5,980 bases of DNA from an uncultured Oscillospiraceae bacterium (lineage in GTDB: Bacteria; Bacillota; Clostridia; Oscillospirales; Oscillospiraceae): the NCBI GenBank assembly GCA_944385775.1, contig CALWYM010000041.1, positions 1 through 5,980 of the forward strand. Reading direction: 5' to 3'. A program made the position numbers and the translations under genes. A model generated the notes under the pieces. The model searched no databases and was not told the DNA's origin. It was given only the letters and a program-made list of their open reading frames with translations. Within the stretch, counting starts at the first letter, position 1; each line of letters opens with the position of its first letter. Of this stretch, positions 1 to 5,930 are shown in pieces.

Positions 1-451
1 GGAACTTTTCCGGAAGTGGTCTCAAAGACTTTGCAAGCAGCTTAATGCTTTCACAATGGACTGAAATCTCGCCCATCTTAGTCTTAAACACATAGCCTGT
101 TACTCCGACTATATCTCCAATATCTACCTTCCTGAAGGCGGCAAATTCTTCCTCAGTTACGCTGTCTTTACGGACATAAATCTGGATTCTTCCGTTTCTG
201 TCCTGAACATCGGCAAAGATAGCCTTTCCCATGCCACGCTTTGCCATTACTCTGCCGGCAATAGAGACAGTCTTGCCATCGTACTGCTCAAAATTATCCT
301 TAACAGCATCTGACCAGACAGTACGGTCAAACTTAGTAATCTGAAAGGGATCATGTCCCTCCTGCTGGAGTGCTTTCAGCTTGTCCCTCCGCACCTGGAG
401 AATCTCAGAAAGCTCCTCCTGCGATGACTCATTAGTAATATTTTCCGCCAT
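1..451 (-). CDS. lysS: Lysyl-tRNA synthetase, class II (N-terminal part)
   Basis: This gene encodes the N-terminal 150 residues of class II lysyl-tRNA synthetase, a cytoplasmic enzyme that charges tRNA-Lys with lysine using ATP; the catalytic domain lies beyond base 1. After a polar N-terminal helix (about residues 10-32, ending in the typical EGHDPF), residues 60-140 form the OB-fold that binds the tRNA anticodon. Visible family landmarks are VSIAGRVMAKRGMGKAIF (62-79), the DVQDRNGRIQIYV strand pair (81-93), GDIVGVTGYVFKTKMGEISV (112-131) and LRPLPEKF (143-150), which in complete enzymes precedes the catalytic domain. The start at 451 is supported by AAGGGG six bases upstream. It lies 10 bases after greA and must share its transcript, an arrangement known from other bacteria. 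The reading frame is intact; the truncation comes only from the window edge. Confidence 0.96.
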   Translation of the reverse strand, partial: MAENITNESSQEELSEILQVRRDKLKALQQEGHDPFQITKFDRTVWSDAVKDNFEQYDGKTVSIAGRVMAKRGMGKAIFADVQDRNGRIQIYVRKDSVTEEEFAAFRKVDIGDIVGVTGYVFKTKMGEISVHCESIKLLAKSLRPLPEKF

Positions 452-457
452 AGTTTA

Positions 458-463
458 CCCCTT
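458..463 (-). promoter_or_regulatory. lysS ribosome binding site overlapping the greA stop
   Basis: AAGGGG on the minus strand lies six bases before the lysS ATG. Its first two bases are the last two of the greA TAA stop codon (462-464). A ribosome terminating on greA would therefore sit on the lysS initiation site, which suggests translational coupling. Confidence 0.7.
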
Positions 464-938
464 ACATATCTATTTTAATTATTTCAAACTTAAGCGTACC
501 GGCAGGTGCCTCAACATTGACAATTTCGCCGACTTCATGTCCCACAAGACTTTTACCAAACGGAGAATCATCGGAAATACGTCCGTCCATTGGGTTAGCC
601 TCCTGGCTGCCCACTATCTTATACGTCTCAATGGTTCCAAACTCCACATCCTTGACCGTCACAATACTTCCTATACCTACTTGACCGGTCTGAACGGCAT
701 CTTCCACAATTTCAGCGTGCTCAATAAGATCCTGTATCTCGGCAATTTTTGAATAGAGCTTCCCCTGCTCGGTTTTTGCCTCGTCATACTCGCTGTTCTC
801 AGACAAATCTCCAAAAGACCGCGCTTCCTTAATCTGCTCGGCAACCTCCTTCTCCCTTACTGTCTGCAAATAATAAAGCTCATTTTTCAGCTCCTCAAGG
901 CGCTGTGAGCTCATTCTATATCTATTTGACTCTGCCAT
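462..938 (-). CDS. greA: Transcription elongation factor GreA
   Basis: GreA (158 residues, the usual length) enters the secondary channel of backtracked RNA polymerase and stimulates cleavage of the nascent RNA 3' end. Residues about 9-80 form the antiparallel coiled coil. Its tip carries FGDLSENSEYDEAK (42-55), with the two acidic residues that position the catalytic magnesium at D44 and E47. Residues about 85-158 are the FKBP-like C-terminal domain, with the typical NPMDGRISDDSPFGKSLVGH stretch and the closing APAGTLKFEI. The start at 938 is chosen because AGGAGAGG lies eight bases upstream; the next Met (residue 9) would remove part of the coiled coil and has no comparable site. An exact-consensus promoter lies just upstream and lysS follows 10 bases later, so greA is the first gene of a greA-lysS unit. 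Confidence 0.97.
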   Translation of the reverse strand: MAESNRYRMSSQRLEELKNELYYLQTVREKEVAEQIKEARSFGDLSENSEYDEAKTEQGKLYSKIAEIQDLIEHAEIVEDAVQTGQVGIGSIVTVKDVEFGTIETYKIVGSQEANPMDGRISDDSPFGKSLVGHEVGEIVNVEAPAGTLKFEIIKIDM

Positions 939-946
939 AAATTTGA

Positions 947-954
947 CCTCTCCT
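947..954 (-). promoter_or_regulatory. greA ribosome binding site
   Basis: AGGAGAGG on the minus strand, eight bases before the ATG at 938, is a strong site and fixes the greA start. Confidence 0.8.
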
Positions 955-973
955 ATTCAAATAAATTCTAATT

Positions 974-1002
974 ATTATATGCATTTTACGTCCCATTGTC
1001 AA
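974..1002 (-). promoter_or_regulatory. Consensus sigma-A promoter of greA-lysS
   Basis: The minus strand carries TTGACA (997-1002), a 17-base spacer (980-996) and TATAAT (974-979). Both hexamers match the vegetative sigma-factor consensus exactly and the spacing is optimal. Transcription should begin near 967, giving a leader of roughly 30 nt before greA. The promoter sits in the 90-base gap after the unknown gene; I see no terminator there, so some read-through from upstream is also possible. Confidence 0.88.
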
Positions 1003-1028
1003 GGAGTAACGCTTTGTGTGGTAAAACG

Positions 1029-1757
1029 CTATGAAAATTTTCCCTGGGACACCACAATATCCTCCGGAGTAATTATACCCATCTGAAGGGCATATGCAAT
1101 AATCTCATCCATAGGGTACTGCTCCGACAAGTCAGACCTCATATATGACGGATAATACAGGGAAAACTGCCTTAAATCCGACCGCCCCTCCCCGGAAGTA
1201 TTTAAAACTGTAACACCCTCCGGGAAATAAATGTCTCTTTTTTCAAAAAGCAAAACTCCGTCCTGTTCTACATATCCACTGAAAAGTCGCGGAGTGATAC
1301 CCTCAGGAGCCAAAATGGTCCTTATTCTTTCAAAACAGTCTACCGGTACGTCAAGCGTAAAATATCTGTACCGCTTTAAAAGCACTGAAACTGCCCTTGA
1401 CACATCTGAGTCAAAGCAGTTTGAGCATATTAGCACTGAATTCTTTTTCCCTCTCGAGAGCAAAAGCAGCTCCCCCGCCTTGGATTTTACAATCCGCCTT
1501 AAGTCAGGCTTCCTTAAATGAGTGGTCAACAGTCCGCTGTTTCTAAGCTCAAGGGTAGGGCAAAAAAAGATTGAACTGTCCTGGCTCACAATATTAAGAA
1601 TCGCATTAACTCTCTTTACCGCAAATCTACGGGGCATTAACTTGGGAATAACCAGCTCTAAAACCGAAACATGGATTTTCCCAATATAGTTGTCACGGAA
1701 AAACGGTACTACCTTAAACGCTTTTCTTTCATAGCGGCAGCTGACAAGCATGAGCAT
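1029..1757 (-). CDS. Uncharacterised 242-residue soluble protein
   Basis: I do not recognise this protein. The open frame extends to 1790, but I start it at 1757 because AGGGAGG lies eight bases upstream of that ATG and no ribosome site precedes 1790. It has no signal peptide or clear membrane segment, so it is probably cytoplasmic. The first half is basic and rich in beta-branched residues (about 14-60). The middle (98-140) alternates hydrophobic strands and a helix in a way that could be an alpha/beta fold: GELLLLSRGKKNSVLI, then a CSNC pair at 111-114, a helix near 118-130, and YFTLDVP. The C-terminal third has a PSYMRSD segment (203-209) and a last helix ending in GIITPEDI (227-234). Cysteines are at 7, 66, 111, 114 and 141. 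The gene lies 103 bases after the M23 peptidase, behind a hairpin, and 90 bases before greA. Codon use and composition look like its neighbours. Function cannot be stated. Confidence 0.8.
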   Translation of the reverse strand: MLMLVSCRYERKAFKVVPFFRDNYIGKIHVSVLELVIPKLMPRRFAVKRVNAILNIVSQDSSIFFCPTLELRNSGLLTTHLRKPDLRRIVKSKAGELLLLSRGKKNSVLICSNCFDSDVSRAVSVLLKRYRYFTLDVPVDCFERIRTILAPEGITPRLFSGYVEQDGVLLFEKRDIYFPEGVTVLNTSGEGRSDLRQFSLYYPSYMRSDLSEQYPMDEIIAYALQMGIITPEDIVVSQGKFS

Positions 1758-1765
1758 AAAACCAC

Positions 1766-1772
1766 CCTCCCT
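1766..1772 (-). promoter_or_regulatory. Ribosome binding site that decides the start of the unknown gene
   Basis: AGGGAGG on the minus strand is eight bases from the ATG at 1757. It lies inside the longer open frame starting at 1790, so it argues that those 11 extra codons are not translated. Confidence 0.7.
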
Positions 1773-1790
1773 ATGGGAGAGGATATGCAA

Positions 1791-1820
1791 AATATATATC
1801 TGTTATTACACACCTGTGAC
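1791..1820 (-). promoter_or_regulatory. Possible weak promoter of the unknown gene
   Basis: On the minus strand TATATT (1791-1796, five of six matches to the -10 consensus) follows GTCACA (1815-1820, four of six to the -35) with an 18-base spacer. The -35-like hexamer lies in one arm of the neighbouring hairpin. The match is modest and could be chance in an AT-rich gap; read-through from the ftsEX unit is the alternative. Confidence 0.25.
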
Positions 1821-1847
1821 GGCGCAGCCTCAGCTGCGCCGTCACAG
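1814..1847. repeat. Perfect 15-bp inverted repeat (hairpin) after the M23 gene
   Basis: Arms 1814-1828 and 1833-1847 are exact reverse complements (CTGTGACGGCGCAGC) around a four-base loop. The arm is GC-rich (11 of 15) in AT-rich surroundings. The hairpin begins 13 bases beyond the M23 stop codon. It has no T-run directly after the stem on either strand; on the minus strand the next bases are GTGTGTAATAACAG. It may be a non-canonical terminator, an mRNA-stabilising 3' structure, or a dispersed palindromic repeat. Confidence 0.75.
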
Positions 1848-1860
1848 ATAATCACACTTA

Positions 1861-3072
1861 TCACCAGGCATTAGGAGAAACCTCATAACTTGAGAAGAAA
1901 TTAAGCGGATCAATTCTGTCTCCATCGGACCATATCTCAAAATGAAGGTGAGGTCCGCTTGAAAGACCTGTGGAGCCTACAATACCGATAACGTCACCCT
2001 GAGAGACCGTATCTCCCTTGGAAACAAGCCTCTTGCTCATATGCGCATAAAGTGTAGAGTATCCGTTTCCGTGACTTATAACGACATACTCGCCATAAGA
2101 TGAGCTCGTTGCCGAGGTTACAACAGTACCTCCGTCAGCTGCAACAACATTGGCGCCATAACCAAGGCTTCCTATATCAATTCCTGCATGATACTTAAGC
2201 ACATGGAGTATCGGGTGATCTCTCCAGCCGAAGAAAGATGTAATTCTTCCCTGAAGCTCCGCCGGCCAGATAAAGCTTCCCGTACCAACAACGCTGCTCG
2301 CTCCGGCATTGCGAATTTCCTCCTCCATCTTCTCAATTTCTTCCATGATGGAGTTCTGCTCCTCAACCATTTCATCGTACATCTGCTCATATGCTGCATG
2401 GTCCTGCTCCAAATCAACAAGGAGCTGAGCCGCCTCTGTCTGCTGAGTAATGAGAAGCTCTTCCGCATCCTGAAGCTCTACCTTCATACCCTCCATCTCA
2501 GCCTTTGTTTCCTCAAGATCGGCTTTAGCCGCTTCAGTCTCCTGCTGAGCAACAATAAGGTTATCATATATGAGCTTGTCATAATCCATAACCGCGTTTA
2601 TCGTATCAAGCCTCATAAGCATATCGGTAAAGCTGCTTGCTCCGAACAAAATCGCATAATAGGAAATTGGACCGTTCTCCTCCATGGCGCGGATACGCAC
2701 CTTATACAGTTCCCACTGCTCAGCCTGCTCCTCCTCCAGTTCTGCCACCTCTGCTTCCTTTTCGGAAATAAGGGTTTCATATGTAAAAATCTGGTCGGTA
2801 ATATTCTGAATTTCCTGCTGAGTCAGCGCAACTTTCTCATCTAACAAAGCTTTTTTCGCACTTGTTACAAACTGGTCATACTCGTTAGAGTTAATTTCCG
2901 CCTCAAGATCCTGCATCTGCTGCTTCAAATCACTTTGCTTGTCCTTAAGATTATCCAGCTCCGTCTGACTTGGAGCCGCCCCGGCAACAGCCGTTATAGC
3001 CGTTACAAGAATGGAAGCAGCCATAATGACAGCCATAGCAACCGCAATAACTCTTACTGTCTTTTTCTTCAT
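1861..3072 (-). CDS. Secreted coiled-coil M23 metallopeptidase (EnvC-like, FtsEX-linked)
   Basis: This is a 403-residue exported peptidoglycan hydrolase, probably an endopeptidase acting on peptide cross-links during septal wall splitting. Residues 1-30 are a signal peptide (MKKK, hydrophobic core, likely AVA cleavage near 30). Residues 36-135 and 170-256 are long Glu/Gln-rich heptad helices that should pair as an antiparallel coiled coil. The tip between them (137-173, with YYAILFGASSFTDMLMRLD) matches the region that in EnvC, PcsB and CwlO-type proteins meets the FtsX extracellular domain. Residues 268-392 are a LytM/M23 domain. Every expected zinc or catalytic residue is visible: H295 and D299 (HAGID), H344 (YAHM), and H375 and H377 (HLHFE). 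In E. coli EnvC this domain is degenerate and only activates amidases, so this protein is probably an enzyme itself. Its ATG is five bases after the ftsX stop, with GAGGGTG inside the end of ftsX as a likely ribosome site. Control by FtsEX is inferred from architecture and position. Confidence 0.93.
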   Translation of the reverse strand: MKKKTVRVIAVAMAVIMAASILVTAITAVAGAAPSQTELDNLKDKQSDLKQQMQDLEAEINSNEYDQFVTSAKKALLDEKVALTQQEIQNITDQIFTYETLISEKEAEVAELEEEQAEQWELYKVRIRAMEENGPISYYAILFGASSFTDMLMRLDTINAVMDYDKLIYDNLIVAQQETEAAKADLEETKAEMEGMKVELQDAEELLITQQTEAAQLLVDLEQDHAAYEQMYDEMVEEQNSIMEEIEKMEEEIRNAGASSVVGTGSFIWPAELQGRITSFFGWRDHPILHVLKYHAGIDIGSLGYGANVVAADGGTVVTSATSSSYGEYVVISHGNGYSTLYAHMSKRLVSKGDTVSQGDVIGIVGSTGLSSGPHLHFEIWSDGDRIDPLNFFSSYEVSPNAW

Positions 3073-3077
3073 TAAAA

Positions 3078-3971
3078 TTACACCCTCAAATAGTTCTTAA
3101 TTGCAATAACGCTTCCCACAACGCCAACTGCAAATCCAATCACTATGAACACGATCAAAAGCGGGATTGCAAAAGCCGCAAATGGAAGAGTCTCAATTAT
3201 AAACGGCTGAATAACCGAGCCGATAACTTTCTGAACAAAAGCCTGGTATATTCCCCACTGGAGAATATAGGCCGTAAGGGAGCCTACCAAGCCGAGAATA
3301 AGTCCCTCTACCACAAATGGCCAGCGTATAAAGCTGCTGGTGGCACCTACCATCTTCATAATAGCTATTTCATCACGCCTTTCAAAGGTTGTAAGCTTTA
3401 CCGTATTTGACATGATGAAAAGAGAGATTATAAACAAAATTGCCGCCAGAGATATGGAAACTGTATTTATAATATTCCTTAACTTAACAAAACCATCGCT
3501 TATCTCAAGGTGAGCGTTGACTCTGGCAATTCCCGGAATTTGCTCAACATCGAGCTGTGTCTGGGACATAAGAGATATATCGTCAAGATAAACTATATAT
3601 CTGTGCCTGAGTACATTTGACGTAAGCCCATCAAACATTGAGCTATTACTATCGTATGAATCCTTAAAGCTGTTCCAGGCGCTGTCTCTGGACACAAACT
3701 GAGCTGACGCCACATTGGGAACAGCCTCGATTTCATCCTGGAGAGCCATAGCCTGCGTGTCAGTCAAAGTTTCATCTACAAAGGCAAGCATAACGTTCTC
3801 ATCTTCATGGACCTTAATAACATGGTCAACATTAAGTGACAGAAGCGAAAAGCTACCCATGATTATAAGGCAGGCAATAATTATGCAGACTGACGCGAAG
3901 GACATAAACCCATGGGTAAATATACTGTTTATTCCTTCTTTTATGTAATATCCAAATCTGTTACTCTTCAT
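3078..3971 (-). CDS. ftsX: Cell division protein FtsX
   Basis: FtsX is the membrane partner of the FtsE ATPase. It does not transport a solute; it transmits ATP-driven movement to a wall hydrolase outside the cell. The protein has 297 residues, normal for Gram-positive FtsX. Four membrane segments are visible at about 22-47, 167-188, 217-240 and 264-292. A roughly 118-residue extracellular domain (48-165) lies after the first. The cytoplasmic loop after the second holds the signature KLTTFERRDEIAIMKMVGAT (192-211), followed by the family's IRWPFVVEG. I start at 3971 because MKSNRFGYYIKEG matches the family N-terminus. A GTG at 3998 would add nine residues with no family support, though the ribosome site at 3971 is weak. 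The chosen start overlaps the end of ftsE by 11 bases, so translation is probably coupled. The NPLP-like motif usual in the extracellular domain is replaced by SNVLRHR (118-124). Confidence 0.95.
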   Translation of the reverse strand: MKSNRFGYYIKEGINSIFTHGFMSFASVCIIIACLIIMGSFSLLSLNVDHVIKVHEDENVMLAFVDETLTDTQAMALQDEIEAVPNVASAQFVSRDSAWNSFKDSYDSNSSMFDGLTSNVLRHRYIVYLDDISLMSQTQLDVEQIPGIARVNAHLEISDGFVKLRNIINTVSISLAAILFIISLFIMSNTVKLTTFERRDEIAIMKMVGATSSFIRWPFVVEGLILGLVGSLTAYILQWGIYQAFVQKVIGSVIQPFIIETLPFAAFAIPLLIVFIVIGFAVGVVGSVIAIKNYLRV

Positions 3972-4647
3972 AGTTATAATACCCGTCCAATCCGTCACTG
4001 ATTACCCTGCCGCCGTCTATGGCAATAACACGCTTTGAAAGGCTGTTGACCAGCTCCTTCTCATGGGTTACCACGAGAACAGTCGTCCCCAGCTCATTAA
4101 TCTTTTCAAGGAGCATCATAATCTCAAGGCTTCTCGCCGGGTCGAGGTTCCCGGTGGGCTCGTCCGCAATAATAAGGCTGGGATTGTTTACAAGTGCTCT
4201 GGCGATCGCAACACGCTGCTGCTCACCGCCCGAAAGCTCCTGAGGTCTTCTCCTGCTTCGGCTGTCAAGCCCCACAAGTTCCAGCACATAGGGAACCCTT
4301 CGTTTAATTTCTTTTGTTGACGCGCCCACTACACGCATAGCGAACGCTACATTCTCATATACTGTCTTGTCTTCAATAAGTCTGAAATCCTGGAACACAA
4401 CGCCCAAAGTGCGGCGCATATATGGCATCTTTCCAAACTTTATATTTCCCATATCGTAACCGTTTACAATAACCGTACCGTCCATGGGAGCTATTTCGCC
4501 GGTAATTAGCTTAATAATAGTTGATTTTCCGGAGCCGGACGGACCTACAAGGAAAGCAAACTCACCGTCATTGATTTCAAAGGTAACACCCTTAAGAGCT
4601 TTAGCTCCGTTTTCGTAGGTCTTAAAAACATCGATGAACTGAACCAT
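3961..4647 (-). CDS. ftsE: Cell division ATP-binding protein FtsE
   Basis: FtsE is the cytoplasmic ABC-type ATPase of the FtsEX complex, which works at the division site or lateral wall to switch on peptidoglycan hydrolases. At 228 residues it has family length, and every ABC motif is intact: Walker A GPSGSGKST (35-43), Q-loop Gln86 in VVFQDFRLI, signature LSGGEQQRVAIARAL (138-152), Walker B LIIADEP with catalytic Glu163, D-loop NLDP (167-170) and H-loop His195. The FQDFRLI and DKTVYENVAFA stretches are typical of FtsE and separate it from LolD or MetN-type ATPases. The ATG follows the regulator's stop codon with no base between them. AAGGG ten bases upstream, inside the regulator gene, is the likely ribosome site. 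It overlaps ftsX by 11 bases. It should be co-transcribed from the promoter near 5901-5930, since I see no separate promoter. Confidence 0.97.
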   Translation of the reverse strand: MVQFIDVFKTYENGAKALKGVTFEINDGEFAFLVGPSGSGKSTIIKLITGEIAPMDGTVIVNGYDMGNIKFGKMPYMRRTLGVVFQDFRLIEDKTVYENVAFAMRVVGASTKEIKRRVPYVLELVGLDSRSRRRPQELSGGEQQRVAIARALVNNPSLIIADEPTGNLDPARSLEIMMLLEKINELGTTVLVVTHEKELVNSLSKRVIAIDGGRVISDGLDGYYNYEE

Positions 4648-5739
4648 TTACATAATACCCTTCTGTGAATCAAGATACTTCTTGACCATTAAAGCAACCT
4701 TGAACACGATTGCCTGGTCAAATTCTCTCAGGTCAAGACCGGTAGTCTTTTTAATTTTACCCAGTCTGTAAACCAGTGTATTACGATGAACGAAGAGCTT
4801 TCTGGAGGTCTCTGAAATATTAAGGTTATTATCAAAAAACTCAGTGATAATAGACAAAGTCTCCTCGTCAAGGGAGTCTATGGGATTCTTCTTAAAAACT
4901 TCTGAAAGGAACATTTCACACATGGTAGTAGGAAGCTGATAAATAAGTCTGCCGATACCCAGACTCTCATAGCTGAGAATAGTCTTTTCAGTATCGAAAA
5001 CCTTACCAACCTCAATAGCAATCTGCGCCTCCTTGTATCTTCCCGCAAGCTCACGGAGATGACGGGCAACAGAACCTATTCCGATAACGGTCTTAATCTT
5101 AAGGTCCTCTGAAATTGCCTTTTCAATGGTGGCGGCAATCTTAACAAGATCCTTTTCCTCAGTATAGCTCGGAAGCTCCTTAACAACAGCAATGTCAGTC
5201 TCATTAATTGAGATGACAAAATCCCTCTGCTGGTCCGGGAACATACGCTTAAGAGCATCTACTGCGATAACGTCAGCCCGATTAAGCTGGCGCACAAAAA
5301 ATACGGCCCTGGGAACATCGACCACAAAGTGAAGCTCCTTGGCATGGACATAAATGTCACCGGGCAGTATATTCTCAGTAATTATATTCTTTACAAGGGT
5401 AGATCTGTCGTACTTTTCCTCATAATAAGCCTTTGCGCTGGAAACGGCAATAGCCGCCATAATGCAAAAGCTCGCAGCAGTCTCATCAGTACCGTCCACA
5501 AAGACAGCATAGTCAAAATGCATATCAGGACCTGGCAGAACCTTGAATGTCTTTCCTCCCAGGATGCTGAACTTTTCTCCCATAGCCGAAATAAGGATAT
5601 TGACGTCTGCAATATGAGTTCCCATAAGAGAGAGCTCGCTTGACGCTACAACATTACCCTCACTATCCACAACGCCAATGGGTCTTGAAGTGGCTTCCTT
5701 CATCTGGACTACCATACTCTGAAATATTCTGCTAGACAT
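4648..5739 (-). CDS. CdaR/PucR-family transcriptional regulator (sugar-diacid-type sensor)
   Basis: This is a 363-residue putative DNA-binding regulator of the CdaR type. Numbered from the start chosen here, residues about 1-110 form the small-molecule domain related to the sugar-diacid recognition domain (MSSRIFQSMVVQMKEAT, then a PIGVVDSEGNVVASSE strand pair). Residues about 135-265 are a degenerate GGDEF-like domain containing VIGIGSVARHLRELAGRYKE (218-237), and have no cyclase motif. Residues 293-355 are a PucR-type helix-turn-helix: FFDNNLNISETSRKLFVHRN and TLVYRLGKIKKTTGL. CdaR of E. coli senses glycerate or glucarate, but the ligand here is unknown. The frame is open back to an ATG at 5805. 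I choose 5739 because AAGGAGG lies eight bases upstream and the family N-terminus aligns there; ATGs at 5796 and 5805 remain possible. The gene sits in front of ftsE with zero spacing, so it is probably co-expressed with, and may control, the division operon. Confidence 0.9.
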   Translation of the reverse strand: MSSRIFQSMVVQMKEATSRPIGVVDSEGNVVASSELSLMGTHIADVNILISAMGEKFSILGGKTFKVLPGPDMHFDYAVFVDGTDETAASFCIMAAIAVSSAKAYYEEKYDRSTLVKNIITENILPGDIYVHAKELHFVVDVPRAVFFVRQLNRADVIAVDALKRMFPDQQRDFVISINETDIAVVKELPSYTEEKDLVKIAATIEKAISEDLKIKTVIGIGSVARHLRELAGRYKEAQIAIEVGKVFDTEKTILSYESLGIGRLIYQLPTTMCEMFLSEVFKKNPIDSLDEETLSIITEFFDNNLNISETSRKLFVHRNTLVYRLGKIKKTTGLDLREFDQAIVFKVALMVKKYLDSQKGIM

Positions 5740-5747
5740 TTGCGGAT

Positions 5748-5754
5748 CCTCCTT
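5748..5754 (-). promoter_or_regulatory. Ribosome binding site that decides the regulator start
   Basis: AAGGAGG on the minus strand, a full Shine-Dalgarno core, is eight bases before the ATG at 5739. It lies inside the longer open frame that begins at 5805. A weaker GGAG (5808-5811) is 11 bases before the ATG at 5796 and could support a longer form. Confidence 0.75.
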
Positions 5755-5827
5755 CATTTTTACAAAGAATCGCTCCAGGTACTGATTACATACCATAATA
5801 AACATTTCTCCGAATTATTTCAAGAGA

Positions 5828-5837
5828 ATCCCGGGAT
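5828..5837. repeat. Ten-base palindrome in the operon leader
   Basis: ATCCCGGGAT is a perfect palindrome in the untranslated leader between the predicted transcription start and the regulator gene. It could be a small protein-binding site. It has no loop, so it is not a stable RNA hairpin by itself. Confidence 0.3.
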
Positions 5838-5900
5838 CTTTTCGTGAATATCCCAAAAATTTATCAGCGATCCTATAAGACTCAAAAAATACACAATAGT

Positions 5901-5930
5901 ATAATACCATATATCGACGGTTTTTTTCAA
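5901..5930 (-). promoter_or_regulatory. Probable promoter of the regulator-ftsEX-M23 operon
   Basis: On the minus strand TTGAAA (5925-5930) is followed after 18 bases by TATTAT (5901-5906). A TGG directly before the -10 makes an extended -10 element. Each hexamer differs from the vegetative consensus at one position. Transcription would start near 5894, leaving a leader of about 155 nt before the ATG at 5739. Confidence 0.65.

Noticed and set aside
381..752. Plus-strand open frame of 123 codons
   Set aside because: It lies antisense to greA and the start of lysS, both certain genes, and has no recognisable domain.
1231..1521. Plus-strand open frame of 96 codons
   Set aside because: It is antisense to the unknown 242-residue gene, which has the better ribosome site and fits the strand of all neighbours.
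1814..1847. Canonical rho-independent terminator
   Set aside because: The stem is strong, but there is no T-run directly after it on either strand, so I list it only as a hairpin.
2172..2468. Minus-strand open frame of 98 codons within the M23 gene
   Set aside because: It is an alternative frame of the same strand, rich in Arg and Ser as expected from a frame-shifted reading of the coiled-coil region.
2188..2844. Plus-strand open frame of 218 codons
   Set aside because: It is antisense to the coiled-coil part of the M23 gene. Its Leu/Phe/His-rich content is what the complement of Glu/Gln/Lys-rich heptads produces, and it has no ribosome site or family likeness.
4019..4320. Two overlapping plus-strand frames antisense to ftsE
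   Set aside because: FtsE has every ABC motif in the other strand; these are shadows.
4878..5643. Short frames on both strands within the regulator gene
   Set aside because: They are out of frame with a clear CdaR/PucR-type protein and show no domain or ribosome site.
5740..5894. Riboswitch in the operon leader
   Set aside because: The leader is long enough, but I see no conserved core of a known class and no terminator or anti-terminator pairing.
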